A DNA stretch of 64,000 nucleotides from Larus michahellis (lineage: Eukaryota > Chordata > Aves > Charadriiformes > Laridae), in assembly GCF_964199755.1 (NCBI RefSeq), contig NC_133917.1:6019967-6083966 (forward strand). The letters are read 5' to 3'. The stretch's first letter is position 1. Each line of letters begins with the position of its first letter. Below, piece after piece: positions 21,342-33,755 of the stretch. Made by a program: the position numbers and the translations under genes. Below the pieces are notes generated by a model. That model was not told where the DNA came from. It made no database searches and saw only the letters and a list, made by a program, of their open reading frames with translations.

Positions 21342-21873
21342 GAGTAAAGTTAATTGCTCTGCCTGCCACAACCGTGTATTGCCTTGTCTGGCCCCATATT
21401 GTGTTATGTCTTGCATTGTATTGCCCTGTCGTCTTGACGGTCACTTGAGAGATTCTGTCCTAGGACTGGACTGTATTGTGATGTCTTTCATGGGTTGTTG
21501 TTTCGTTGCGTATTGCCTTGTAGTGCCCCATATGGTGTTAAGTCTTGCGTTGTACCGCTCTGTTGTTGTCTCGACGGTCATCTGATCTATTCTGCCATTG
21601 TATGCCACCGTATTGTCACTTCCTTCATCAGCTGTTTTTTATTTGACGGTGTATTGCATTGTACTGCCATGTACACTGTTACGTCTCGCATTGTATTGTC
21701 CTGTCATTGTCGTGTTTGTGGTTTTAGACTTTGTGTTTAAAAATTTCACAGTCCACTGCAGTCCTACAACTGGCTGTTGTTTATTTAACTGTGTATTCGT
21801 TAAACAATTCTCAATCCCGTGCAGTCCTATAATTGTTTGCTGTTTATTTGACTGGGTATTGGGTTGTACTGAC
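21342..21873 (+). repeat. Degenerate ~140-bp tandem repeat, block 2
   Basis: About four diverged units with the same phrases as the previous block, ending at the CR1 insertion. The repeat resumes in phase-like fashion after it at 22,454. Confidence 0.65.
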
Positions 21874-22453
21874 CCGTATGGTGGCCAGTAGGTCGAGGGA
21901 GGTCATTCTCCCCCTCTACTCTGCACTGGTGAGGCCACAACTGGAGTACTGTGTCCAGTTTCGGGCTCCCCAGTTCAAGAGGGACAGGGAACTACTGGAG
22001 CGAGTCCAGCGTAGGGCAACCAAGATGATTATGGGACTGGAGCACCTCCCTTATGAGGAAAGGCTGAAAGAGCTGGGACTCTTTAGCCTGGAGAAGAGAA
22101 GGTTGAGGGGGGACCTGATTAATGTTTACAAGTATCTAAAGGGTGGGTTTAAGGAGGACGGAGCCAGGCTCTTTTCAATGGTTCCCACCGACAGGACAAG
22201 GGGCAATGGGCACAAGCTAGAACATAGGAAGTTCCGTTCAAATACATGGAAAAACTTCTTTACAGTGAGAGTGACAGAGCACTGGAACAGGCTGCCCAGG
22301 GAGGTTGTGGAGTCCCCTTCTCTGGAGATTTTCAAGACCCGCCTGGATGCAGCCCTGAGGGATGTGCTTTAGGCAATCCTGCTCTAGCAGGGGAGTTGGA
22401 CTAGATGATCTCTAGAGGTCCCTTCCAACTCTGAAGATTCCGTGATTCCGTAT
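21874..22453 (+). mobile_element. CR1 LINE, 3' terminal fragment
   Basis: About 570 bp of the 3' end of a CR1 non-LTR retrotransposon, truncated at its 5' end as is usual for the family. It encodes the ORF2 carboxy terminus and then the 3' UTR with GAGGTCCCTTCCAACTCTG and a tail of two ATTCCGTG-type octamers, the CR1 terminal repeat. It sits inside the ~140-bp repeat. CCGTAT occurs at both edges (21,874-21,879 and 22,448-22,453), which may be a 6-bp target duplication or microhomology; CR1 usually makes none or short ones. Confidence 0.92.
21881..22372 (+). pseudogene. CR1 ORF2 C-terminal fragment
   Basis: An uninterrupted frame of about 163 codons downstream of the reverse-transcriptase domain. 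It includes [47 protein letters not shown] and [10 protein letters not shown] before the stop at 22,370-22,372. These are the conserved blocks of the CR1 ORF2 end. The catalytic YxDD motif and the endonuclease lie upstream in a full element and are missing here, so it is a dead fragment. Lack of stops or frameshifts suggests a fairly young insertion. Confidence 0.88.
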
Positions 22454-24340
22454 AGTGCTATGTCTTGTGTTGTGTTACCCTGTCATTGTTTTGATTGTCA
22501 TTTCAGCCATTGTGTTAAAAAATTCTCAAGACCGTGCAGTTCTAGAGTCGTTTTCTTTTTATTTCACCGTGTATCGGATTGTACCGCCCGGTATACTGTT
22601 AGGTCTTGCAGTGTATTGCTCTGGAACCGTCTTGATTGATATATTCTCTCATTGTAGTGCACTGTCTCATCAGTTTTGTAATGGGTTGTTCTCTGTTTGA
22701 CTGCATATTGCATTATAATGCCCCCTGTAATGTTATGTCTTGGATTCTGTTGCTCAGTCATTTTATCGAGTGCCATCTGCGACCGGGATTGCAGCGCACT
22801 CATCTGTGGGTTTTCGATCGGCGGTTCATTATTTGACTACCTATTGCCTCATCCTGCCCCGTGTTGTGTTTTGTCTTGCATTGTATTGCCCTGTAATCAC
22901 CCTGACTGCCATCTTATCTGTTCCGGCGTGTACCGCTTGGTCTTCTGTTTTTTCTAAACATTTGTTCTTTATTTGGCTGCGTATTGCCTTGTAGTGCCCT
23001 GTATGGTGTTCTATCTTGCGTTGTATTGCGCTGTTGTTCTCTTCATTGTCATTGTAGACGCTCTGGGATAGTAGCGATCTGTATTGTGGCGGTTTTACCG
23101 GGTGTTCTTTTTTTGACCATGTATTGCCATGCTACCGCCTTTGTGTTGGGTCTCGAGTTGTATTGCCGCATCATTGTTTTCACTGCCATCTGATGCGTCT
23201 TAGCATTATACTGTCCTCTATTGTCTTACGTTGTGCATTGTATTGCTCTGTTATCTTGCCTGCTGTCTCACATCTAGTGGTGTTGTAACGCACAGTATTG
23301 TGGGTCCCTTCCTCGGTTGTTTATTTGACTGACTATTGCACTGACTATTGCACTGTACTGCACTGTCTAACGTTACGACTCGGATTCTGTTGCCCTGTAA
23401 CTGTCTCGACCGCCACCTGATGCTCCGTGGGATAGTACTGCCCTGTATGTTGGGGTTTTGACAGGTTGTTCTTTCTTTAATTCTGTTTTGCATGGTACTG
23501 CCCCGTGTTGTGTTACGTTTGGCATTGTATTGCCATGTAATTGTCCTCAGTGACACGTGATATATTCTGGCAGGGTGCTGCACTGTATTGTGGGGTTTTT
23601 TTTAAGGGGTTGTTGTTTATCTGAGTGTGTTTTGCCTTGTAGTGCCCTGTGTTTTCTCTTGGGTTGTATTGCCCTGTCATTGTCTAGACGGTCATTTTAT
23701 ACGTTCTGTCATAGGACTGCACTGTATTGTGACATCTTTAATAGGTTGTTGCTTCTTTGACCGTGCAGTGTCTTGTAGCGCCCCGTATCCTGTTACACGT
23801 TGCGTTGTATTGCCCTGTCATTGTCTCGACTGACATCTGATAGATAGTCTGCCATTGTATGGCACTGTACTGTGAATTCTTTCATTGGCTTTTATTTGAT
23901 TGTGTATGGCGCTGTACTGCCCTGGATAACTTTGTCTTGCATTGTACTGCCCTGACGATGTTGTCTCGCTTGTTATTTTAGATTGTCTGGGATTGTACTG
24001 CACTGTATTGTGAGTTTCTGATTAGTTCTTTAGTTGTGTGTTCCATCGTATGGTCCTGTAGTGTGTTATGCATTGCATTGCATTGCCCCATCGTTGTTTT
24101 GACGGTCACTGTAAACATTCTGTCGTAGGATGGCACTGTATCATGGGTGTGTTGATCGGTTGTTCTTAATTTGGCTGCGTATTGCCTTGTGCTGCCGTGT
24201 GTTGTGTTACATCTTGCATTTTATTGGTCTACCATTGTTTCGACTGTTGTTTTAGACTGTCTGGGGTTGTACTGCACTGTATTGTGAATTATTGAACTGG
24301 CTGTTCTTTGTTTGATCGGTGTGGTGGTGCGGTCCCCTCC
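22454..24340 (+). repeat. Degenerate ~140-bp tandem repeat, block 3
   Basis: About thirteen diverged units with the TGTATTGCC, GTCTTGACTGCCATCTGA and GGTTGTTCTTT phrases in constant order and orientation. No gene or RNA feature was recognised. Confidence 0.65.
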
Positions 24341-24958
24341 TCCCGCCCTGTTTCCCACCCCCTTACCCCCCCAGCCTCCTTTTCTCCCCTTCCCGCAGGC
24401 AACAGAATCAACACACCGTCTGGAGTGGGGACTGAGACATTTTTTTCCCAGGCTGATATGACTACAAGTCAATTAACTGCCTCTATAAATAGTGGACAGG
24501 ACAAGAGCCCTTGGAGCCTTCCTGCCCGGCAGCGGCCTGTTTGCCACCACCTCCGCTTGAGCGGGGACACTCTCGTAAGGTTCCGCTCCTCGAGGCTGAG
24601 AGATGCCTTGCTGCAGCAGAATCTGGGTAAGTGACTAATAGCATGCAGAACTTTGCAATCTTAGCTGAGCGATATAAAGGGTTGATTGCACAGATATAAT
24701 CCTTTAGAGGGAAATGGTTGCCCAAGTCCAGGGCTAGGAATTGGATCCAGCCGCACCTAGACTCCTCTCGGAGAAGGAGTTTAGAAAGCAAGGGGGTCCT
24801 TTCTGAGCCTCGTGACTCAAGGGGAGGGTCTCCCCGACAGCTCATCTGACCCTGGCCCCTAGGCAATAAATAATCCGGGGTACGTGGCCGTGGAATCTGG
24901 TGAAGTGCTGTCACGTGCGCTGCTACCTTTGTTGAATCACTGTGTGTGTGTTTCTAAA
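24341..24958 (+). other. Element T2: best TATA copy
   Basis: The canonical TATAAATA at 24,484-24,491 is followed by GTGGACAGGACAAGAGCCC and the AGCGGGGACACTCTCG segment. The exon ends ATCTGG at 24,626 with GTAAGTGA next. A first exon of about 110 nt is plausible. AATAAA lies at 24,865-24,870 in the presumed intron. The element is cut at 24,958, where it joins cassette-type DNA instead of the usual downstream acceptor. Confidence 0.55.
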
Positions 24959-25262
24959 TGCGCTCTCTTCTCTAGCCATCCATTTTCAGTGACTGGGACT
25001 TCTTCTCTGCATCCTTAAGATCTTAGGTCTTGATGCCAGGCTTCCTGTGCATTCATCTTCTCAGTTCGAGTGTTATTTTGTGTGGGGTGTAAAGTTTGTG
25101 GTTTTGTGGTTTTTTTGTGTTGTTGTGTGGTGTTTTTTTTTTTTTTTTTAACGGCAGGTTGTAGTGTTACTCTGGAAGGTATTTCTAAGTCAAAATAAGA
25201 CCTTGTTGTGGGGTGGGTGGTGTGTGTCACATGGCGTTCCCCCTAAAAGTGGAGGGAGAGCA
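24959..25262 (+). repeat. Rearranged cassette fragments
   Basis: CTCTAGCCATCCATTTTCAG and the following 100 bp match 6,365-6,475. After a junction near 25,070 the sequence matches module I and tail of C0b (6,940-7,070), including the T-run and CCCCCTAAAAG. The part of C0b between is missing, so this is a deletion-bearing duplicate. Confidence 0.6.
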
Positions 25263-27925
25263 TCTAGGCAGAAGATGCAGAGCTGGTGGTCAGGGAGAGG
25301 CTCAGGGGAGGGGGTGATGTGCTGTGGGGCTTTGGCAATGGCCCCTCTTCCCAGCAAGCTCCAGCTGGGGCTGAGGCAGCCTAGGTGGGACCCATGAGGT
25401 GAGCATGGGCTGGGCCAAGGGCTCAAAAAGAAAGGCTGCCCTGGGGATGGGTCTGCTTTGCCAAGGGCCTCTAGCTTCCAAGGGGGCTGCCTGGGCACAG
25501 CTGCCTGCCAGCGCTGGCTGAGGAGTCAAACGAAGGGGGTTCTGACAGGCAGGTGCCTCCAGCCAGGAAGGGACGGTCCCCGCAGCAAGGAAGGATCCCT
25601 CCCAGCCATCCCTGACCGAAGGTACCACCAGCACAGAGTGCCGGGGGCTCGCTGCCTTCGTCGGCTGCCCTCATGAGCCTCATGGGACAAGAGCATCAAG
25701 GCACCCCCTGCCCACTCCTAGGTGGGCAAGGGTCAGGCCGCCAGCACCACAGAGGACGAAGGGGCAGAGAGAGAAGCCTGTGAGCAGCAAAGGTCTCCCA
25801 CACGTGCCAGGAGCTGCGGTGAGTTGTGTGCCCTCTTGTGCATGTCCAGGCCTTTCCCTGCCATGCCTCTTCTGATCTCTGCCTGCCACCTTGCTTGTCC
25901 CGGCTTCTGGCTCCCCAAAGCTTTTTGCTCTTTTGCTTAATGCCAGCATGTTCTTTCTCCCCTTCTCCGTTTCCTTTCTGTGCCTCTGCATTTCCAGCTC
26001 CCCATCCGCTATTATTTCACTCCTCCCACACTGCCTTCTTTGCTATTCCTTGTGAAAATTGCATTTGTAGGTCTCCCTCTACCCAGCAACCTGTCTCTAT
26101 TTCCAGTGACTCCCTCTGCTCCACCCCGCATCCCTCTTCCAGTGTCCTTTCTCTGTGGCTGTCAGTCTGACTCCACCTCTTGCTATTTAAATTGCTACCT
26201 ACCTGTATGGCCAGTACCCCATTGCTTTCCAAATCTTCTTTCTGTGTTTCCATTTACCCAGATCCCTGTCTGTGTTTTTTAACTCTTCTTGCTTGTCCTC
26301 TACTTTGTTACTTTTCCAGTTTTGTTTCTTTGTCTTTATTTATTCAGTTTGACCCTATTTTTTTTTTGCTCCCTGTTTTCTTAATCTGTTTGTCTTTTAA
26401 ATTTTCTTTCTATCAACTTTTATCTAGTTTGCCATTTTCACCTTTTAATTTTTCCTGTCTTTCTCTTACCCCCTCGCTTTAAAAATTGTGTCTACTTTTA
26501 TGAAGCTGCCAGTATCAATTTTTGCTTGTTCTGTATCGGTCTTGTACTCCTTTGCGTTTACACTTTTTTATTTATTTTGCTCTTGCTATGTTTTTAATTT
26601 TTTTCCTTTCTTTCTGTAATCAGTCTTGCTTTTAAAAGGTTCTTTTTGTCCATTTTTATCTGGTGCGCTGGGTATATTTTTAACTGTTTTCTTATTTCTT
26701 TAATGCAGAGGCTTTTTAAAATTTTCTTTCTACATCTCCGTTGCAGTTTGCCGTCCGTGTTTCCTAATTATTTTGTTTTGTTTCCCCAATCCCCATCACT
26801 TCTTAAATTTTGTTTTTTTTGTCTTGTGTTTGTTGTCTTTATGGCTTATCTTTTCATTGAATCATTGCTTGTCTTTCCTTTCTGCTGTTGCATTTAAAAT
26901 TGTCTTTCTACATCTGTCTTTGTTCGCCGTCCCTATTTTGGAATATTTCTCTTTATTTACTCTACCAGCTACCGCTTTTTCAGTGTTCTTGCTATGTATA
27001 CCTTTGTTCTCTTTGCTGTCACTTTAGAATTATTTACTGTCTTTCCTTAACGCTGTTGCTTTTTAATTTTTTTTCTACGTCTCTGATTTAGTTTGCCATT
27101 GTTATTCTGTAATTTGTTTCCTTGCTCCTTTAATCACGGACGCTTTTAAGATTTTTCTCTTTACACTTATCTCCTTTGCTGTCTTTATTTTTAATTGTTT
27201 CTTGTCTTTCCTTAGTGCCCTCTGTTTTTTGATTTTCTTTCTAAGTGTTTTGAGTTCACCATTTCTATTCTCTAGTTTTTTCTTATTTTCTTAATTCCTG
27301 TGACTTATAAAATTTTATGTCTGAGCTCCTTCTCTCAGAAACCTGTCCTCAGCTGTGTTTGTGCCTCAGAGCCACATTATCACCCTCTGTGCCATCTAGG
27401 ATGCTTCCATTTGGTCCCCAGCCTCCTTAGGACATCTGCACTCCGTTCCACCACCACCCTCCACTTTCCTCCTCGTGTCCCTGTACCTTCTTCCGTCCCT
27501 ATGGCCCATTCAGGACCCTGAACCCACAACAGCTATAGATGCCTCCGAGGTTACCCTTAGCACATATTCAGTTTTGTCATGGACTTCGCACACCCCTCTC
27601 TTTCCCTCGGAAGGCTTCCCAAGTCCGTATACGTGACACAGTGTCACACACCGAAGTCTCGCTTAGACCTGCGGAGCCTTGGGCTGCAATATGTAACCTG
27701 GCAGCATAGCAGACTTTGGCTGAACTCCTCCTTAGTCCAAGAAGGGTGGATAGTGGTTGTGTTTGAATTTGATATACTGGAACTTAACTAACACAATGAA
27801 ATTGTATAAGTAATATTAATGAAGAGCATATGCTTAACATTACAAATTTAAGCGACCGTTATGATCAAAGGAAAGGGAACTCTAATTCTTGGAAACTAAG
27901 AAAAGGGACCTTTCTATCCTGAGTC
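25263..27925 (+). repeat. Segmental duplication S, right copy
   Basis: Partner of 8,943-11,620. It preserves the order of a GC-rich first part (to about 25,860), a CT-rich middle with the CCGCTATTATTTCACTCC stretch, T-rich ~82-bp repeats and the AGCATATGCTTAACATT tail. It joins the module I tail directly at its left, so about 1.87 kb that includes the LTR at 7,453 is absent here. Confidence 0.75.
26220..27300 (+). repeat. T-rich ~82-bp degenerate tandem repeat, right copy
   Basis: Same alternating AAATTTTCTTTCT and TATTTTTAATT phrases as 9,900-10,980, in matching order with small indels. No coding potential was recognised. Confidence 0.55.
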
Positions 27926-29262
27926 AGCAGAAGGATGAGATACAGGTGCGAGATGGGACAAAGATTAGAAAACCAAGTAAGAGGGTAAAAGCCCTTGCAT
28001 CAAAACTCCAGTCCTCAAAGAGGACATGTAAGGGCTGAACAATTCAATCGGAGAAGAGACACGCGCTTGTCACGTGAACACGGGCACGAATAGCTTATGT
28101 CATAGATTGTGAGACTTCACAAAGCACAGGAAAAGTATCGAGGGGGTCCCTCGGCTCGAGCCATATTAAACCAAGTCTGTGACAAACTTATTGCAGAACC
28201 GTTCTTTACAGTCGGAGGCTAAGACTGGATCCAGCCGCACCTAGACTCCTCCCTGAGAAGGAGTTCAGGAAGCAAGGGGTTCCAGTCTAAATGTCACTGG
28301 AAGGCAGGAGGGTCTTCTGGGCTGTTCTTCAACACCCAACCCTGTTCTTCTGTCCTCTCCTCCTTATAGCCATGCAGCTATTAGTTACCTGGCCTCCAAG
28401 GCAACATTTACTCAGTCTAGATCCCCTCCAGATTTAATCATCACGTTCCTTGTCATTTTTATGTCTCTCTGGCTCCATAGGGACTCTTCTTCTCCCAGTC
28501 ATGATGCCCCTCGGGAGTTTCCCGGCGACCGGCATGCATCTCATAGCATTTTAGGTGGGTCCATCTTTGAGATGTAGCGCACTCATGTGTTTCTCTATGT
28601 TACCTAGGATTCCCGTATTTCGTCTCCAGCCACCCGGGAACATCCGTACTCCCCTCAGATGATCATCCGAGTTCCTCCTAGTCCTCCCCCCAGCCTTCTT
28701 TTGTCTATCAGCACCCCTCGATGCCCCTTTTTTTCACCCTCACCAAGCCTCCTGAGACCTTTCTCGAACTCCACAGTTCCTCATAGCATTTTATCTCCCT
28801 TTCGCTCTCTTTTGTTCCATCAGAGCCTCCCGTGTTTCTTTGCTACGTGGCACCCCTTCATCTTTCTCTCTACCATCGAGGGCGTCTCCATTGAGTTCTG
28901 CTCTCACTCATTCATCTGTAGTTTGTCCATACCCGCTCCTGAGGCTCCTAAACCCTTGCTGCGTGTCCGAGCCTTTTTTCCTACCCTACCCCCTCAGAAT
29001 GCCTCCACTTCTTAAAGCCTTGTCTTCTGAGTCCTTTCTTATACTCCACAGCACTTCAGCTCCCTTTTGATTTTGGCTTTTTGTGCTCTTCAGAGCACCC
29101 TTAACTTCTTTGATGTTTAGGATGTCTTTATTCTGTCCCCTGACGTCATCTGTACTTTGTCAAAATTCCCTTCAGAGTTCTGTCTTGTTATCTGTGAGGC
29201 TTATTCGGTCTCTCGGGCAGGGACTTGTCCTCTACCATCGCCGAGCTCTCGCAAGACATCCC
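27926..29262. other. Unassigned DNA with a T-element fragment
   Basis: 27,926-28,224 has no recognised match. 28,225-28,290 matches the T-element intron segment (GGATCCAGCCGCACCTAGAC onwards). 28,300-29,262 is pyrimidine-rich, with recurring CCTC(A)GAG/GGATG and CTCTGGCTCC phrases that resemble 11,000-11,330 and 27,330-27,640, so it is probably another old degenerate repeat. No gene was recognised. Confidence 0.4.
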
Positions 29263-30032
29263 TGTCCTGGTTTGAGGTAAAATAGAACCAATTTTCTGAT
29301 TTGTCATTTTACTTTTTAGCTGGGCCTCTTCTAACTGACTAAAGTCTGAAATTAACAGCATGTTGTTCAGACACTGGTCAGTCTCAGAGTGATAAAACCT
29401 GATTATACCAAGGAATGGTGCGCACAGAGGCTCTTGCTTATACTTATTGCTATAACAACCACGGTCAGCTAACTTCGCTGCTTGCTCCATTAGAGGGTTG
29501 GAAGCCGAGAAGCATAGAGGGGTCACACCTGCAGGGAGGAGCAGAGGGGACAGGTGACCCAAAACTGACCAATAGGGTATTCCATTCCATCTGTATCACG
29601 CTCAGTATAAAAGCTGAGGGATCAAAGGGGCAATGCTGCTCTGGCTCGCTCTTTCTTCAATGGCCAACATCTGAGGAGGACCCTGTCTGTTCGTCTGCCT
29701 TTGATCCCGATTCAAGCACTCCTGACTCTAGTTGCGGAATTCATCTCCTGTCCATCGCTGACTCCAGTCTGGGACTTTCCCTGTGTCTGCTGGTGATGCG
29801 ATCGTCATCCTGGGAGCTGGATACGGTTTTATATATATTGTATACTTTTTTCTTTAATTTTTATTATTCTATTATTATTTACTATTCTCTTATTTATTAT
29901 TATTTTCATTGAAGTAGGTTAGTTCTTTTTCTAAACTTGTAAATCTCCTTATCTCTTCCTCTCTTCTCTGAGGAGAGAGGGGGGAAGGGCCATCTGTTGT
30001 TCTGATTGGCCAATCCAGTCAAAACCATGACA
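29263..30032 (+). mobile_element. Solo LTR copy b with perfect target-site duplication
   Basis: 770 bp beginning TGTCCTGGTTTGAGG and ending CCATGACA. A perfect 5-bp duplication ATCCC flanks it at 29,258-29,262 and 30,033-30,037. Five-base duplications fit ERVL-type integrases. It carries TATAAAAG at about 29,606-29,613, an AT-rich middle and a purine run (GAGAGAGGGGGGAAG) near the 3' end. Its flanks differ from copies a and c, so it is an independent insertion reduced to a solo LTR by LTR-LTR recombination. Confidence 0.82.
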
Positions 30033-31020
30033 ATCCCTTACACACCAGAATCTCATTTTAGCTCTGGAGCACACTTTGCACCCCTTTTTTCCCTTCAGAA
30101 CCTTTCCCGAGTTCGCAACTGTTAACCCCATCAGTCTTTCTGTTCTTTCTTCCTTTTGGTGCACCTAAAATCAGTTCCCTGAGGACAATCATACTTTGCT
30201 CGATTCCCTGTTGATCTCATCGCATACTAAGATATACTTAGTTTCTCTGGCTCCTTCACGACCTCTCTAATCTATGCGATAACGCCTCTTTCTGCGAGAA
30301 CTTTTTCCAAAGTCATCTATGTGCTCTTGAGCCTTGTGTTTGGTTTCTGTGTTATAATATCTTTCTACTTTGTATTGGGTTTCCTAGAGATGTCTACCGT
30401 AGTCTCAGATCTCCTCGCCTTCCTCTACTTCTATCAATATGTCCGCTATAATGACTTTTGCTGCCTTTTACTATTTGTTTTTGTTCTAGCTACTTAGATG
30501 TTAATTAGGGTGCTTTATGCACGTTCAGGAAATACATGACTTGTATTTCCATGCTTTTTTATTGCTTTCTGTATTTTGGGACTCAAGTAGCGCTGTTGAG
30601 TAAAAAGTCAAAAAGATCATCAATATGACTTTAAATTGCCAGCAATTTACAGTAAATAACTTATTTCACAGAGGAAAATGTTTTTGAGAAGGTTTTCTTA
30701 TAGATTCCATTTTGTTATTTGTTCCCATCCAAAAAGGGGTTCTGGCAGGAGTTCGGTAATACACACGGTCTCTCTAGAAATAAGGAATGACCCCATAGTA
30801 ATATATTGTGTTTGGGTTTATATTCTTTTTTTGAAGGACACTCAAGTACATAAGTTTTAACAATAATGTTGTTATTGCATTAAATAAACTACTTTGCTAT
30901 AGAGATAAGTCTGATGTTTATTTTTTTCTATCTACGTTCCATAAAAAAATAATTAAATTGCTTACCTGGACACATTGTTGATGCGATAGATGTAGCTGCA
31001 AAGGAGGAACAGATAATGCT
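30033..31020 (+). other. Intercassette DNA
   Basis: Pyrimidine-rich to about 30,500, then AT-rich. From about 30,720 it is a diverged relative of 14,560-14,870 and 34,650-34,950 (GTTCTGGCAGGAGTTCGGTAATAC, then AAGGACACTCAAG). AAATAAA-type signals occur near 30,885. No gene was recognised. Confidence 0.45.
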
Positions 31021-33755
31021 TTTTCTAGCAAGGGTTATTCTTACTCTTCACTACTTCATAGATGGTAAAATTAAAGCAAACAACACCGCCTGCTGCACCT
31101 TCAGCTGCTTTTATGCCTCTGGGGTTTCGCCCCACCCTTTACCCAGGGGATTGTGGGAAAGGTGGTGGGCGGGGCCTGAGGGCCACAGGCGGGGCCTGGG
31201 GTATATGAGCCACAGCTTCAGGTCAGGAGCTCATTCTGCTGCTGGTCTTTTCCAGGGTTAGAGCTCTGGAGCTTCTTAAGTGTTGTTTTGGAGCTGGTTC
31301 AGCTGTTCGGGAAGGCTTGTTTTAGCGTTTAAACTAGTATAGGTAAGACATCAGAGGTAAGACTTTTCAATGTAAGGGTGGTTGCCATACAAAGTGTAGT
31401 TATATGTTGTTTCTCTGTTTTTTTTTTTTCATATTTTTAGTTTTGTAGGGAGCATTTAGTTTGTTTAAATGGTTTAAAAGTATGTGTTGGGTTTTTTTGC
31501 TTATGGCAGGTGATGTGTGTTTTACTATAACTTCTGACTTCATTGAAGATAAAATTTTGTATTTTTTTCCAATTTTGATGTACACTATGTTAGTTGGTGT
31601 TTTTATTAGTCTTAATCGGGTGTGTTACAAGATATGGGAGCAGGATTTAGGGTGAGTGTCTTATATGTATCTATATATTGAGTTTATTTGTTTTGAGAAA
31701 GCAGCAGGGATGTAACAGCAGGGATGGCTCATCGTTTCCCCCCAGAGCACACAGGGCATCACGGTGGCCCTGAAGCTCTTGCAGGAGGCTACTGGTAGGT
31801 TCTGTAACTGTTTTCCTGGCTTTCCAGGTCTGTAGCAGAGCCTGGAGTCTCTGTGAAGGCAGAAGATGGGAGGTGTCTGCCACACACAGGGCTCAGAAGA
31901 GCAGGTCCCGAGGAGCGGTTGGAAAATCAGGGGCAGGAGTTGTGGGTAGGCAGTGGGTCTCCTTCCCTGACGGCTCAGGAGAAGGGAGGGAGTCTCTCAA
32001 GTTTTGGCATTAGGGGATGGCTGGGAAAGGGAGGCAGGTTCATGCGTCTTTCTCAAACCAGTCTTGTAGTTGGGTTTGGTTGTCGATGGTGTCTGGTCTG
32101 CTCTAGGCTCTCGCATTTGAGGCAAGACAGATGGTATCGAGGAGGAGCACGGGACTGGCGGTTTGGCAGAAGCGCAGTGGTCATGTTGTGTTTCTTGGTA
32201 TCTTAGGTGCCGTGAATAACCGTCGCTGCAGCATCCCACTCTAGAATCGGCGCGGGGCAGGCAATCAGACTGCGTCAGCGTTCAGGAGGCTTGAGGGGTT
32301 TTGTGGAGGAGGTTGTCATCTCCCCTCGGGGCGCTTATTGCTGGTGTTGGGGCTGCTCTTGCGATGACTTTTCCTTTTCCTTTTGCAGAGGAAGAGTAAG
32401 CCGGTGACCGCAGGAACGTATCGGATGGTTGTGTCTTGTGGACTACGTCGAGGATGGAATCAGATGCTAGCCCTCCAAAAGCTAAGTTGAGAGACCAGCA
32501 CCGGAGAGGGGCGGAGGCTGACAACTGTGTAACGGGGTCTTTGATGTTAGTGTAGGGGGGAGGGCTGTTCTGGGGCACAGTCTCCTTTGGGCAGGTAAAT
32601 GATGTAGCTTACTGTCCGGTGTGATGTGAACGCAACCTGGGCAGGGCAGTTCCAGCCTGTGTGTGTTGTCGTGTCGTTCGTGTGGTCTGTGTTTTGCATC
32701 CTAGACCCTTTTTCTGGGTCTCGAGATCATCTTGAAGCTCCAGGAGCACGGAACGTGCATCGGGCGCCATCCTTATGGTGTCGAACGCCTGCACCCGTGG
32801 GCGTAGCACCAACCGTCTGCCTCTCTTCTTGCATTAGCATCTTAAAGCGTGCGTCGGTCTTGCATCTTGGAACTTTCCGGATGGCCCACTTCAGCGACTG
32901 GGGCTTCTTCCCTGTGTCGTTACGCTCTTAGGTCTTGAAGCTGGGCTTCCTACGCATCCATCTTGTCAGGCTCGACAGTCCCTTCTCAGGAACTGTGAAG
33001 TTCTACACTTGGTTTCAGGGGGTTCTGTGGAGCCTCTTCACATCGTCACCATCACAGTGCCGCAGGTCGTCTTGCCCGACGGTGACTTTGGTCCCGGTGT
33101 CATCCCTCTTGCTGAGAGTTTTCTCTCATCCTTGAGGCGCGTCGTTTGTCGTGTTCTGTGTGGCGTCAGTCTGTGTGTGTCTGGCTCGGGGCTGCCCTGC
33201 CCGGGTGCGTAGCGTCCAGGGTAGGCAGAATCACGACGGCAGTCTGTAGTGAATATGAGGATCTGTCTAGACCCAGGCAAAGGTTGCTCAGTCGTCTCGA
33301 CTTGATTAGCTCTCGAGAGGCTGCGTGGACGGGTGTTTCATTAGCGGGCGCTGGCATAAGCGCAGCCAAGTTGGAGAGGGTGTTCGTGGCCAGTGAAGGG
33401 GACAGTATCTCAAAGATGATAAGCCTGCGTTATGTGGGGTGTAATGTTTGCAGGCGTCTCTTCTCTGGATGACAGGCTGTAGTTGGACTTATGTGAACAG
33501 GGTTCTTCAGTAGAAACAAGACCTTTGGAGTTAAGCTACTGCTCTGCATTAGGGTAATGTTTGATGTTGTGTTGCTTTTTTTTTCAGGTGCAGAGAGATG
33601 AGGTGGCCGGGGATACGCAGGGGAGCTGACGGGAGCGCAGGACGAAGGTGGTTGAGCCCGAGGTATTAAAGGGAAGATGTGACCGGCGGCTCCATGAATA
33701 CATTTGGCCACTTCTTTTTTTCATGTGAATGTGAGGTTACGTAGCCATGTGTGGA
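31021..33755 (+). repeat. Cassette C3
   Basis: Modules in order: P2; exon 1 ending 31,342 before GTAAGACA; exon A from 31,510; block B about 31,700-31,910; C from 31,950; D at 32,207-32,260; E from 32,389 after TTTTGCAG; F near 32,625; H from 33,066 after CGCAG; I near 33,430; J from 33,588 after TTTTTTCAG. D has TGA at codon 3 and J has an early stop. The C-to-C distance to the next cassette is 3,964 bp, against 3,981 bp between the matching points at 11,835 and 15,816. Confidence 0.65.
31145..31342 (+). promoter_or_regulatory. Cassette promoter P2 and exon 1
   Basis: A CCCAGGGGATTGTGGGAAAG block and a duplicated GGCGGGGCCTG(A/G)GG block precede TATATGAG at 31,202-31,209, a slightly weakened TATA element. 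Exon 1 would end at 31,342 before GTAAGACA. The TGTGGGAA within the first block fits an RBPJ/Ikaros-type site and is also present in P0 but mutated in P1 and P3; any role is speculation. Confidence 0.5.

Noticed and set aside
27640-28220. Retroviral LTR or internal region
   Set aside because: Sequence style suggests a decayed retroelement, but no TG...CA ends, target duplication or recognisable gene motif was found, so no call was made.
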